NCBI GenBank assembly: GCA_009746045.1
Contig: RPFO01000072.1
Location: 4,924,745-4,977,244 of the forward strand
Direction of reading: 5' to 3'
Origin: Mesostigma viride
Taxonomy: Eukaryota; Streptophyta; Mesostigmatophyceae; Mesostigmatales; Mesostigmataceae
DNA: 52,500 bases
This document shows positions 43,976 through 52,500 of the stretch, one piece after another (position 1 is the stretch's first letter; every line of letters starts with the position of its first letter). A model generated the notes under the pieces. That model made no database searches, was not told the DNA's origin, and worked only from the letters and a program-made list of their open reading frames with translations. The translations under genes and the position numbers were made by a program.

Positions 43976-44989
43976 ATGTATGGTGACCTGCAGCAGTGCG
44001 TGGACCCGGCGCCCGTTTCCGAGTTGAATATATCTCCATCGGGTCTGGAGATTTCGAATCTCTGCAGCCAGTGCTGTCTGGAAACTATTACCGAGTATGT
44101 GACCGACTCGCAAGGCGGGCGCATCGGTGATTCCGAGATAAGCGGCACTGAGCAATGCCGCTCTTGCTATCTGAAAAATTTGCCGTTTGCAGTCAACGGC
44201 TATAACAAGCAGGCTGGCGCCCTTGCCATCCTAATGCAGACGCTTTATGACCCGACGACCGTATTGGAGGGGTTGCAGGCAAGGGGGCGTGTAGGCGGAA
44301 TCGAAGGGGTGATTGACAGACTAGTCCATAGCGACGCCGACTTAAGCGACATCGCTTGGATCGTTAATCCGGCTGCATTGCTGGTAATGGAGGTACCAGA
44401 CAATAGTTTGCTGGATGTTGACATTCTTCAATCGGCGAAGGCGGTTCGCGCGAGGGAGATGAGCATGGTGGACATGGGGATACTTACTAGGTGCGGCGTC
44501 TGCGGCAAGACGAGCCGCTTCCTTTTGAGGGTCTCGGGCCACAATCACCTGGAATGCGTCTGCGTCTGCTGTGCACGCAGCGCTTTTTTGAAATCCTATA
44601 CGGATGCCCAGTCGCCGGAAAGTCGCGCGGATATGGTCGTGACAGGCCACAACACATTCTCCTACCTCGCGCAATTGAAGTGTCCTTTGTGCTCGCCTGA
44701 GGTATGTACAGGGCCGACTCCTTTACCCGTACTTCGTGTACGACGAGAGGGCCAGTTTTACGTCCCTTGTGATCCTGGCCCTGGACTAGTTAGCAGGCCG
44801 TGGACTAGTTACTTAAAGTTGTGTGGCCGACATAGCGGTTGTGTGTTTTATGACTTGCGCCTCTGCATTTCGAAGCGCATGACGATTGTCCAGTCACCGA
44901 CAGTGGGCTTGGCAGACGCGTTCAATGGGTCAGCAGCGTCCGCGTGGCAGACGCGAATTTTAAAAGACCCACCCTTTGTCAGTAGGTAG
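43976..44989 (+). CDS. Cys-rich zinc-binding protein, virus-like block
   Basis: The frame also has an ATG at 43907 inside the LTR, but the first ATG outside it is 43976 (MYGDLQQCVDPAP), giving 337 aa. It has three Cys clusters: CSQCC and QCRSC near the N-terminus, CGVCGKTSRF ... CVCVCC in the middle, and LKCPLCSPEVC later, so probably several zinc-binding sites. No family recognised. The LTR lies only 42 bp upstream, so its promoter, or its true N-terminus, may be gone. The last 142 bp overlap the convergent gene on the other strand. Confidence 0.6.
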   Translation: MYGDLQQCVDPAPVSELNISPSGLEISNLCSQCCLETITEYVTDSQGGRIGDSEISGTEQCRSCYLKNLPFAVNGYNKQAGALAILMQTLYDPTTVLEGLQARGRVGGIEGVIDRLVHSDADLSDIAWIVNPAALLVMEVPDNSLLDVDILQSAKAVRAREMSMVDMGILTRCGVCGKTSRFLLRVSGHNHLECVCVCCARSAFLKSYTDAQSPESRADMVVTGHNTFSYLAQLKCPLCSPEVCTGPTPLPVLRVRREGQFYVPCDPGPGLVSRPWTSYLKLCGRHSGCVFYDLRLCISKRMTIVQSPTVGLADAFNGSAASAWQTRILKDPPFVSR

Positions 44990-45312
44990 GGATCTGCTAT
45001 GCTCAGATAGTTTTGTTGATTGATGATGGCATAGTCCGTGGCAGTTGTTCCGCTGGACGCTATTTCCGTAGCCAGCAGTGCCATATCCCCCCCTGAGTGG
45101 AGAAAGGCGTCCGAGTACACCCCGATGACCCTGCAGGCAGCAGTAGATACAAATCCCTTTACAGATGCGAACAAGACGTGGGCCTTCCAGCGCCCATCTA
45201 GAACGGGCGCATCGGCGTTGCTTGGGATAGTGACTGTCCACTCGTTTACATTGGACTGGCCCCTTGAGGTTGCATTGCCTGAATAAAGTGTTAACACGTA
45301 CACGTCCTTCAT
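44848..45312 (-). CDS. Small beta-rich protein, possible minor virion protein
   Basis: 154 aa with alternating hydrophobic strands: YVLTLYSGNATSRGQSNVNE, WTVTIPSNADAPVLDGRWKA, VLFASVKGFV, and INQQNYLSIADPYLL near the C-terminus. No signal or membrane segment. The composition and size recall small jelly-roll or minor capsid proteins of polinton-like viruses, but I can name no family, so this is inference. It is divergently arranged with the 302-aa gene (109 bp apart); a TATA-like TATATTTATA lies about 10 bp before its ATG. Confidence 0.5.
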   Translation of the reverse strand: MKDVYVLTLYSGNATSRGQSNVNEWTVTIPSNADAPVLDGRWKAHVLFASVKGFVSTAACRVIGVYSDAFLHSGGDMALLATEIASSGTTATDYAIINQQNYLSIADPYLLTKGGSFKIRVCHADAADPLNASAKPTVGDWTIVMRFEMQRRKS

Positions 45313-45420
45313 GTTGGTGTATAAATATATGATTCTTACAAGTTAATAATTTATTGCGTTCCCTGGCTCCAAAGCAACTCGATCTCTGGCAGAATAGAGA
45401 CAATCCGTGACCAGACCATC

Positions 45421-46329
45421 ATGACAAAGGCATTCCGCGTGTCCGCGGACGTTCGCGACTGGCGCATAGGCGTGCGCGCCGCGTCCGCGGTACCCCAGCG
45501 CCACTACGGACGCGCAACCATGGCGCAGTTGCGAAAGATTGCGCTCATGCAGGGAATGCGGCCCTTGCGGACTCTCAGTCGCCGGGAGCTAGAGTGCGGG
45601 GTGTACGCGAACCAGTGTGCGATCCGTATCCAGCGTTGGGCGAGGCGCGTGGTGCTACCCTTTCACAGGGCGAAGAGGGCGATCGCCAGGCGGCTGGCCC
45701 TTCGCGTGACCAACAAGGAGGACCCGATAACGATGGACGCGTTGCCGCCCCCGGAACGCGTGTTTAAGTTTGTGCGACCCACGCGGCAGGTGGTCGGGTT
45801 CGATGCGGTGCGGTTGGCCGAATACATCAACACGTCTGGGCGGTTCGAGGACCCGGCCACGCGGTTCCCTTTCACAGCAGTGGACCTTTGGCGTCTCGAT
45901 AGACAGGTGAGGGATCTGGGGTATCAGCGCCACTCCACACTGTTCCTGTACAAACACCCGGAGATCGTGCGCGCCATGAGGGAGCACGAGTCGCTGGTGG
46001 TGGGCCTGGATCGCATGGTGGTCAACATCGCGGAACAGATCGGGGAGATCCTGGCAGCGGAGGGGGCCGGTCCGGACACGCTGCAGTTGGTGTGGTCCAC
46101 GTACATGACCGAGTGGCGCTCGTTTTTCGGCCAGCTGTACGTGCTGGACCCGAGTGCGGCAAAAAGCACATTGGACAATTGCGTCCAGGTCATCGTGAAT
46201 GAAGCGCGAGGGGTTCCGGACGACCCAAGCGGGGCCGACAGCCGCCGTGGGTGCCTGAACGCGGTGACCATGCTGATGAGCACGCAGTTCTTCATGATGG
46301 CACCTCAGGGGGGGGTTATTTTTCTTTAG
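45421..46329 (+). CDS. Virus-like 302-aa protein with U-box-like segment
   Basis: GC-rich, clean ORF. Residues about 64-75 hold an IQ-like motif (AIRIQRWARRVVL). Residues about 98-160 read NKEDPITMDALPPPERVFKF, VGFDAVRLAEYINTSGRFED and DPATRFPFTAVDLWRLD, the DPIT...F...DP.TR..F...DL pattern of U-box/RING-like folds that lack zinc ligands; proteins of this sort are common in algal DNA viruses. The C-terminus is helical with LNAVTMLMSTQFFMM. A ubiquitin-pathway role is possible but unproven. A perfect hairpin lies 164 bp after the stop. Confidence 0.65.
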   Translation: MTKAFRVSADVRDWRIGVRAASAVPQRHYGRATMAQLRKIALMQGMRPLRTLSRRELECGVYANQCAIRIQRWARRVVLPFHRAKRAIARRLALRVTNKEDPITMDALPPPERVFKFVRPTRQVVGFDAVRLAEYINTSGRFEDPATRFPFTAVDLWRLDRQVRDLGYQRHSTLFLYKHPEIVRAMREHESLVVGLDRMVVNIAEQIGEILAAEGAGPDTLQLVWSTYMTEWRSFFGQLYVLDPSAAKSTLDNCVQVIVNEARGVPDDPSGADSRRGCLNAVTMLMSTQFFMMAPQGGVIFL

Positions 46330-47710
46330 AAATGAAGCATCGTGGAGAACATAATGCTATCAGTCCACAGAGCCACACTAGCGAAATATAAATCGTATTA
46401 ACGTTCCTGGTGATGCCTCTCACAGGGATAGGTTGGTGGCTTTTTATATAGTAATCCACTGCTTCGGATGGGGACACGTTGTCTAATCACCAAGAAAATG
46501 TCCTCAAATGAGGACATTTTCTAGCATGGATACCATTTGTAATAACTAACACATGTCAACACATCCATGGGTACGGCATGGAACCATGTTCATTTATGAT
46601 ATGTTCAAGAGTTGCAATGCTTAACATCCATGAAATATGCTCATTGTATAATTGTTTACGATTTATGAATGCAGGGGGGTCGCTACGCGAGTGACCAAAT
46701 AGCACTCAAGTCAACAATATGCCAAGAAAGAAGGCATGGCCAGGTCATGGCTGGTCCTGAAAATGCACCCAGGGTGCCCACAACATGTCTATGTTACACC
46801 CTCGCAGTCCTAGACCCTGCAGCCTGCCAGGGGGGGGGGGCACAAAATGTAACTGGCAGCCAGGGACCATGGTGCAGGCCAAACAGCGGGTGTAAAGCTA
46901 GCTCAGTCCAAAGAGTGAAATATGATGCAAAAACTTGCCAAGGTTAGGTCCATGATCGTTAGTAGAGGCTCGGCTGCCACCACGGTGCTAAACCATCATG
47001 TTGAACCCTTACGCTATATATGAAACATATACTGCAAGGAGGCACAAGTTGTAACACAAGCACAATGTAAACATGACAAGCTCAAGTTTCTGAGCCAGTC
47101 TTGATCACTTGGACATGAGTTGAAGCATTAGAAACATATGGGCAACATACCAGCAAGCCTTGAAAAACTTCTCAGCAACAAGGCAGTATATGTGTTGAAT
47201 CAAACTAGCACATCGCAATTAAGCACAGCGACTTCTAGTTGCTGCTGTTTTGATAACGCAAGGCCGTTTACCTTTTCAGTGACGCAACGGGAAAAGAAAG
47301 TACCGCCCAGCAAACTTCCGTTATCCCCCGGACATAAACGTAATCAAAACCACGAAGTTGGGCATTGAAAGCAACCGGAATTATCACGTCTGCGGGAGTT
47401 ATAGGTTACAATCCGCTTAACACGCTTACTTAGAACGATGCGGTTGAGAATGACAGTCGGATCCTTGTTCTTTACGTGCGCCCAGGCCGCCAGCTGCGCG
47501 GGCCAGCTCAAGAAATATATATTAAAGGACGGTGACGCGTGGGAAGCACCAAGCCTTGCGGCAAAAGAAAAATATGGCTCGCGCTCGCCCTGGTTTTCGC
47601 CAGGCGCGACTGCGACATCACGACGAAAAAATAGAGACTCTTTGACGCATGCAACTGCCCAGGTCCCTCTTCTCCCCATGTCGCCCATAAGCCCAGAAGC
47701 GTACCATAAC
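46330..47710. other. No gene recognised
   Basis: AT-rich apart from the hairpin at 46,493-46,522 and a G run near 46,830. Short open frames here are not protein-like. A 135-codon minus-strand frame (47,344-47,751) begins inside the palindromic element and is therefore unlikely to be a gene. Confidence 0.4.
46493..46522. terminator. Perfect 14-bp stem hairpin after the 302-aa gene
   Basis: AGAAAATGTCCTCA, two-base centre AA, then its exact reverse complement. The central 20 bp, ATGTCCTCAAATGAGGACAT, recur at 49,302-49,321 over the stop of the Ig-like gene. In mimiviruses and relatives, palindromes mark transcript 3' ends; a similar role is inferred here. Confidence 0.6.
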
Positions 47711-47715
47711 CCATA

Positions 47716-48805
47716 AGTTAGGTTAATATTGTGCGGAAACCTTTTTGCCACTTGGGCTACTCAGGTTCCGCACAATATTACCGGCGATAACCACTCGCCG
47801 GACACTCAAGTTCACGACGTCGTGAACTTGAGTGTCCGGCGAGTGGTTATCGCCGGTAATATTGTGCGGAACCTGAGTAGCCCAAGTGGCAAAAAGGTTT
47901 CCGCACAATATTAACCTAACTAAAACCTAGCCTCTTGGGGCGAGGACGAATCACTAGGCTCGGAACACCCGTATGCATGAATATGATCGAATATAAGCAT
48001 CTCGTTGGTGCAAATATCGATATGAATATGATCGAATATGAGCATCTCCTTGGTGCGCATATGATTAGAGCCGGGTGCCAAATCGGAACGAATTATTCCC
48101 CCAAATAATCCGCTTCCGAGTGGATTCGAACCTGCGCCCCGCAAGGATCCAGGTCTTAGTTAGGTTAATATTGTGCGGAAACCTTTTTGCCACTTGGGCT
48201 ACTCAGGTTCCGCACAATATTACCGGCGATAACCACTCGCCGGACACTCAAGTTCACGACGTCGTGAACTTGAGTGTCCGGCGAGTGGTTATCGCCGGTA
48301 ATATTGTGCGGAACCTGAGTAGCCCAAGTGGCAAAAAGGTTTCCGCACAATATTAACCTAACTAAGACCTGGATCCTTGCGGGGCGCAGGTTCGAATCCA
48401 CTCGGAAGCGGATTATTTGGGGGAATAATTCGTTCCGATTTGGCACCCGGCTCTAATCATATGCGCACCAAGGAGATGCTCATATTCGATCATATTCATA
48501 TCGATATTTGCACCAACGAGATGCTTATATTCGATCATATTCATGCATACGGGTGTTCCGAGCCTAGTGATTCGTCCTCGCCCCAAGAGGCTAGGTTTTA
48601 GTTAGGTTAATATTGTGCGGAAACCTTTTTGCCACTTGGGCTACTCAGGTTCCGCACAATATTACCGGCGATAACCACTCGCCGGACACTCAAGTTCACG
48701 ACGTCGTGAACTTGAGTGTCCGGCGAGTGGTTATCGCCGGTAATATTGTGCGGAACCTGAGTAGCCCAAGTGGCAAAAAGGTTTCCGCACAATATTAACC
48801 TAACT
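47716..48805. mobile_element. 1,090-bp nested perfect palindrome, fold-back element with 5-bp TSD
   Basis: The whole element is its own reverse complement, centred between 48,260 and 48,261. Order: P (47,716-47,921), A (47,922-48,157), P (48,158-48,363), A reversed (48,364-48,599), P (48,600-48,805). Each P is itself a 206-bp palindrome with ends AGTTAGG/CCTAACT. The direct repeat CCATA flanks it (47,711-47,715 and 48,806-48,810). Reading frames inside appear identically on both strands and are not genes. A non-autonomous DNA transposon is the best explanation; the family is unknown. Confidence 0.85.
48320..48399 (+). promoter_or_regulatory. A-box and B-box-like pol III elements in the palindrome
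   Basis: TAGCCCAAGTGG (48,320-48,331) fits the A-box consensus TRGYNNARNNGG, and GGTTCGAATCC (48,389-48,399) fits the B-box exactly, about 58 bp apart. The mirror copy lies on the minus strand at 48,122-48,201. The T-arm stem is not fully paired, so it is not an intact tRNA; a tRNA-derived remnant is possible. Confidence 0.45.
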
Positions 48806-48810
48806 CCATA

Positions 48811-49301
48811 CTCGCGATATCCGCAGCGCCTGGGCGGAAAAAGAAATTGTAAAACCGAGCTGCGAACTGACCTATCATGCGATCTACGTAGCTCTCAGAT
48901 TTTCTTCAACAATGCCAAAATCCGTTCATGAACAAAATTTTCGACATATACAAAGCACCTGCACGTGAAGAATAGCATCTTCGAAATCACTAGATGACGA
49001 TCTAAAATGCTGTCTTTGTCCAGGGCAAAATAATGCCCTATAACATTCAGGCAAGCCTCGGAACTGGCACGACCCCATAGCCGCCACTCGACAAAACACT
49101 CGATTGCATTGCGATGTTCTTGCTATTGTAGGTACTTTTCGTCGCCTCATATTTTCCAGGTACGGTCGACCCCTGTCGACCCCAGGGGCTTGGCGCGCTC
49201 AGTACCTATCCCAGTTTCGCGCCAAAACCCACCAAGTGACCCTAGGACCAAATTTGGCGCCAAAACCGCGCCCCTGACCCCCCCCGTCTCAAACGAGGAC
49301 T
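48811..49301. other. No gene recognised
   Basis: Contains short GC-rich palindromes (GGTCGACCCCTGTCGACC, near 49,163) and TTTGGCGCCAAA near 49,250 but no supported gene. Confidence 0.4.
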
Positions 49302-49321
49302 ATGTCCTCAAATGAGGACAT
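49302..49321. terminator. Palindrome over the stop codon of the Ig-like gene
   Basis: ATGTCCTCAAATGAGGACAT; the minus-strand stop TGA lies within it. An overlapping alternative hairpin, GAGGAC-TAT-GTCCTC, is at 49,295-49,309. The same 20 bp occur at 46,498-46,517. Confidence 0.6.
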
Positions 49322-51881
49322 TTGGTTTTTGGACAACGTTGGTCCATCCAAAACTCCTTAATACACTGTAATTTATGCTCGTCACCTCGTCAGGGGGCGG
49401 GTTGAGGCGAAAATCAAGCGTGGCTAATAACACTCGCTGCACCTCATCAATGTTGGCCGGCTCGTCGTCGCGTACTGCGTTAAACACCACGTAGTTGCTG
49501 GAAGGGAAGTTGTTAATGGCCAGGCCCACGCCAGAGGCGCTTTCATAGGTCAAAAAATTAGCATCATAAGGCAACTGAATTTTGTAGCCTGCCAAGTCTC
49601 TGAAAGCGGCCTCGGCGTACACCAAGATGTAAACATGGTGCGTACCAGAGCTGCTATCAATGTCCACAACCAACATGAACCTTACGTTGCTGTTCTCGTT
49701 GCCTTCGACCCAGTTGTCTGACATCTCATTGGTAGGGGGGGTCCACGATGGGCTCCAGAAGAACGTGTCCCTCGCTTCTTCGCTGTTCTCGTTGCCTGCG
49801 ACGTCAGTCACAGAGCCGGGCGGGAGGCTGACATCAACTCTATTAATCGCTGTGTTTGCTGTCAAGGTAAATGAGTAGGACATGCCCTCCCCCACAAGAT
49901 CGGACGCGATTCCTCCGTATATGTCAAGATCTGCCAATGCGAATCCTGTGACAGGCTCGCTATAAACTCGGCGGTAACCGTGGCCGAGTTAGACGTGGAA
50001 TTAGGCATCACGGTAATGACGCAGGTGGGAGCAACGCCGTCGTGAAGGAAGTCTAATGACGCTGAGGCGAGGTTTGCCCTATTGTTCTCATCAACCGCCG
50101 CTCCTGCTGGGACGTGCAGGTTTACTACACCCTGGCTCAGGGTGCTGGTAACAAAAAATGAATACTCGCTCCCGGAGCCAGAAAACCCGGAGACCTGGCC
50201 GTTTTCTACTACCACCCCGCTAGCGTGAAATCCAGTGACTGGCGCGCTGAACACGGCATTGACTACTAGGTTTGGATGGGCGATGTTGGTCGCTGTTCGA
50301 TCTGCGAACGCGAGGGTGACCGAGGGGGGTTGTAGAGGGTAATATTCAGATATGAATTCAAGAACGCTGGACTTTACATTCGGGTTGCCATACACATCCG
50401 TGCAGGCATTCGCTTTGACCTCAGCAGTAATCGCCTCGTTAATTGCGGGCTTGATGGTATACAAGTGCACTCGCCCATCCGACGATGTGACGCCCTCGAC
50501 AGCCCCTCCTGTCACGGTGAGCGCGTTGGCCATGTCCCCGGAGACGGTTTCGCTGAACGTCGCCGTCACGGCGGCCAGTTGTCGGTAGCTTGCTGGGGTC
50601 GACAATACGAGCTCCACTGTGGGCGGGACAGCGTACGTGAATTCGAGGGTGTTTGACGCAGAGTTAGGGTTGCCTGCGCCGTCTACCGCCGCACGACCCT
50701 CCGGTAGTTGAAGTGACACATCTCCCTCCGCTGGCGTTAACACAAAGGAGTAAGCGGACGCATTCTCAGCGGTAAACCCGGCAATTGTGGCGTTTACTAC
50801 GAGGAGCTTGTCGGCCTCTAGCCCCGTAACAGGTTCGCTAAACACGGCCGTGACCGTGACAGCGGAGGACACTTCCCCTGCCATCTGGATGGTGCAGGTG
50901 GGGGGGACGGCGTCGTGGGCGAAGGTGAGCGAGTTGGATGCGGTGTTCGGCCTATCGATTTCGTCGCGCGCCGCCCCCGCGTCAACGGTGACGTTCACGT
51001 CCCCTTCAGGAGGGGTAGGCTGGATCGTGAACAAGTAGTCACTGCCAGAGCCGGCAAGGGAGCGCGCCTGTCCGTTCGTCACTAGTATTTTAGACGTGTC
51101 AAAGCCGGTGACCGGTTCGCTGAAGGTTGCTGATATGTCTAAGGTTGGATTCGCGGCGTTTGTAGATGTGCGGCCCGCAAAAGCCAAGGAGACGCGCGGA
51201 GGGTCGACAGAGTAATAGTTCGATACAAACGACAGGGTGTTGGATTCTTTGTTCCCGTTTCCATCCGCGTCTATGCAAGTGTCGGCATGAATTGTTGCGG
51301 TGATGTTTCCGTTGAGCAGGGGCTTTATGGTGTACAAGAAGACACTGTCGCTCTCTTTCTCAACATCCCCCACAACACTCCCATTTGTGACCACGAGCGG
51401 CGGGGGGGCGTTGACATTTTCGCTAAATGTGGCCGTGATCGACGACCGGAAGCTGCCTGTACGCGGATGGGGTCGACAAGGTCAGCGCAGCCTGGGGTGG
51501 GGGGGATGGCGTGATCGAATGTGACGGTGTTTGATCGGGAGTTAAAGTTCCCAGCATTGTCAGCCACCTTGTTTACCGGCAAAAAGATGGACACGGGTCC
51601 CTCTGCAACCGGCGTCCACGAAAACGAATACTGATAGGTGTTTACAACCACTACTTTTGATATGGTGCCGTTCGTAACAGATATATCGGCGGCCGAAAAG
51701 CCGCTCACAGGCTCGCTAAACACCGCTTGGAATGAGATTGGCCCTTCCACACGAGGCGGCAACACGGCTAATGGGGACAGCTCACAGGCCGGCCCAGTTG
51801 TGTCGACTAATGGGACAACTCTGACCGCTCTCCTCCTACGGAGGGCGTCAGGCCGGCACCAGACCTCTACGCAAGAAAGTC
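49308..51881 (-). pseudogene. Multi-Ig-like (Big-type) adhesin, frameshifted
   Basis: Three consecutive minus-strand frames form one protein-like sequence of about 850 residues. It has seven repeats of about 90-95 residues, each with FSEPVTGF, a strand, VTNG, then GAAxDxxGNxN (for example AVFSEPVSGFSAADISVTNG and TATFSETVSGDMANALTVTG). The repeats are followed by a C-terminal beta-sandwich with VYAEAAFRDLAGYKIQLPYD and LLATLDFRLN, recalling a cohesin-like fold. Frame breaks are near 51,430-51,460 and 49,958. No ATG is found at the 5' end; the open frame begins after TGA at about 51,879. Likely a surface fibre or adhesin. Breaks may be decay or sequencing error. Confidence 0.7.
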
Positions 51882-51970
51882 ATGCTGGTGTTTGCAAATG
51901 GGCGGGATTTGAATTGAAATCGAGCTGCGTTTCCGGAGAGGGGCAAAATATGACATGCACTATCGATCAA

Positions 51971-52500
51971 ATGTCCACAAAGCTGATTCCCGTCGAGATC
52001 GAGGAAGGCGCGGATGCGGGCGACCACGTGCACACCGCTCCGGCGGTGCGAGGGGGGGACATGTCGCGCGTGGAGATCGTGGAGGACGACTACGACCCCC
52101 CAGCGCTGGCGGGTCCTGCACGCAGCACGACAGGGAGACAGACCACGCAGAACAAAAGCAAGGGGAGCAAGGCGATCGACGATGAGTTGGACGCGCTCGC
52201 CAACCCCAAGAAGACACGGTCGTCATTCGCGCCCCCCCCTAGCGTTTCCGGCCAAACAGCCCCCCCCGCCGGCAAGCGAGTTCCGTTTCGATGATTATGA
52301 CGATTACGACGACGACGACGACGGATTCGGCATGGGCGCGGACGTGGTGGATGGTGAGGCGGTGCCCCCGCCAGAGCGGAAGAGCCCGCAGGAGATCCAC
52401 GCTGAGAAGATGGACATCCTGCACAAGCTGCACCGGCTCAAGGAGAAGGGGTTCGCCGTGAACGCTGGGATGGACATGCGCACGGACATTAACGAGCTGC
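51971..52500 (+). CDS. Virus-like protein, partial at right edge, one frameshift
   Basis: ATG 51971 opens MSTKLIPVEIEEGADAGDHV and an acidic/polar region; this frame stops at 52294. From about 52,270 another frame takes over with an Asp run (FDDYDDYDDDDD) and then IHAEKMDILHKLHRLKEKGF and MDMRTDINEL, open to the edge. The second part resembles helical proteins of nucleocytoplasmic viruses whose core reads E-K-x-x-L-L-x-K-[LI]-x-R-L-x-x-K-G; I infer that relation. The frames meet at two C8 runs (about 52,230 and 52,258), so a homopolymer indel is the likely cause. Confidence 0.55.

Noticed and set aside
47344-47751. 135-codon minus-strand frame
   Set aside because: Its start lies inside the mobile palindrome and no motif is visible.
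48364-48410. Possible intact tRNA gene
   Set aside because: The B-box is perfect but the T-stem does not pair and no acceptor stem or anticodon arm can be built.
47723-48798. 61, 74 and 93-codon frames, identical on both strands
   Set aside because: They are forced by the perfect palindrome; there is no independent coding evidence.

Overview
The window looks like nuclear DNA of a eukaryote, most likely a unicellular alga. The reasons are a many-exon gene with GT-AG introns and short exons, several intronic minisatellites, a complete Ty3/gypsy chromovirus, and a block of genes resembling those of algal DNA viruses (polinton-like or nucleocytoplasmic large viruses). No species can be named from the sequence alone.

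1-30,000, minus strand: one large multi-exon gene. I could place 22 exons (about 3.4 kb of coding sequence) by consensus splice sites. Codon phase agrees across most junctions. Read 5' to 3' (high to low coordinates) the product starts with a right-handed beta-helix region, continues through an Ig-like (Big-type) domain, then has a membrane segment, a lumenal/loop region, further membrane segments and a hydrophilic cytoplasmic-type loop. It runs off the left edge. Its introns hold 25, 42, 50, 53, 55 and 60-70 bp tandem repeats, a decayed LINE reverse transcriptase fragment, and a mariner-like MITE. The most striking intronic structure is a 53-bp array that carries five tandem copies of a 30-nt exon, each with its own splice sites.

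30,000-33,129: no gene recognised. It contains a G/C-rich block and a 218-bp inverted-repeat MITE.

33,130-43,933, plus strand: a 10.8-kb Ty3/gypsy chromovirus. Its two LTRs differ by a single base indel. Order: LTR, small RNase H1/viroplasmin-type hybrid-binding-domain ORF, gag (zinc knuckle in another frame), aspartic protease, RT-RNase H, integrase with a C-terminal chromodomain, then an unknown Pro/Ala-rich ORF in the envelope position, polypurine tract, LTR. No target-site duplication is seen, and the DNA on its two sides is of different character.

43,934-52,500: a virus-like block. It has a Cys-rich zinc-binding protein, a small beta-rich protein, a 302-aa protein with a U-box-like segment, a frameshifted adhesin of seven Ig-like repeats, and a right-edge gene with an acidic low-complexity stretch followed by a basic helical segment. 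The same 20-bp palindrome lies downstream of one gene and over the stop codon of another. Between them sits a 1,090-bp perfect nested palindrome (three copies of a 206-bp palindrome separated by inverted spacers). It is flanked by a CCATA target-site duplication and looks like a previously unnamed fold-back mobile element.
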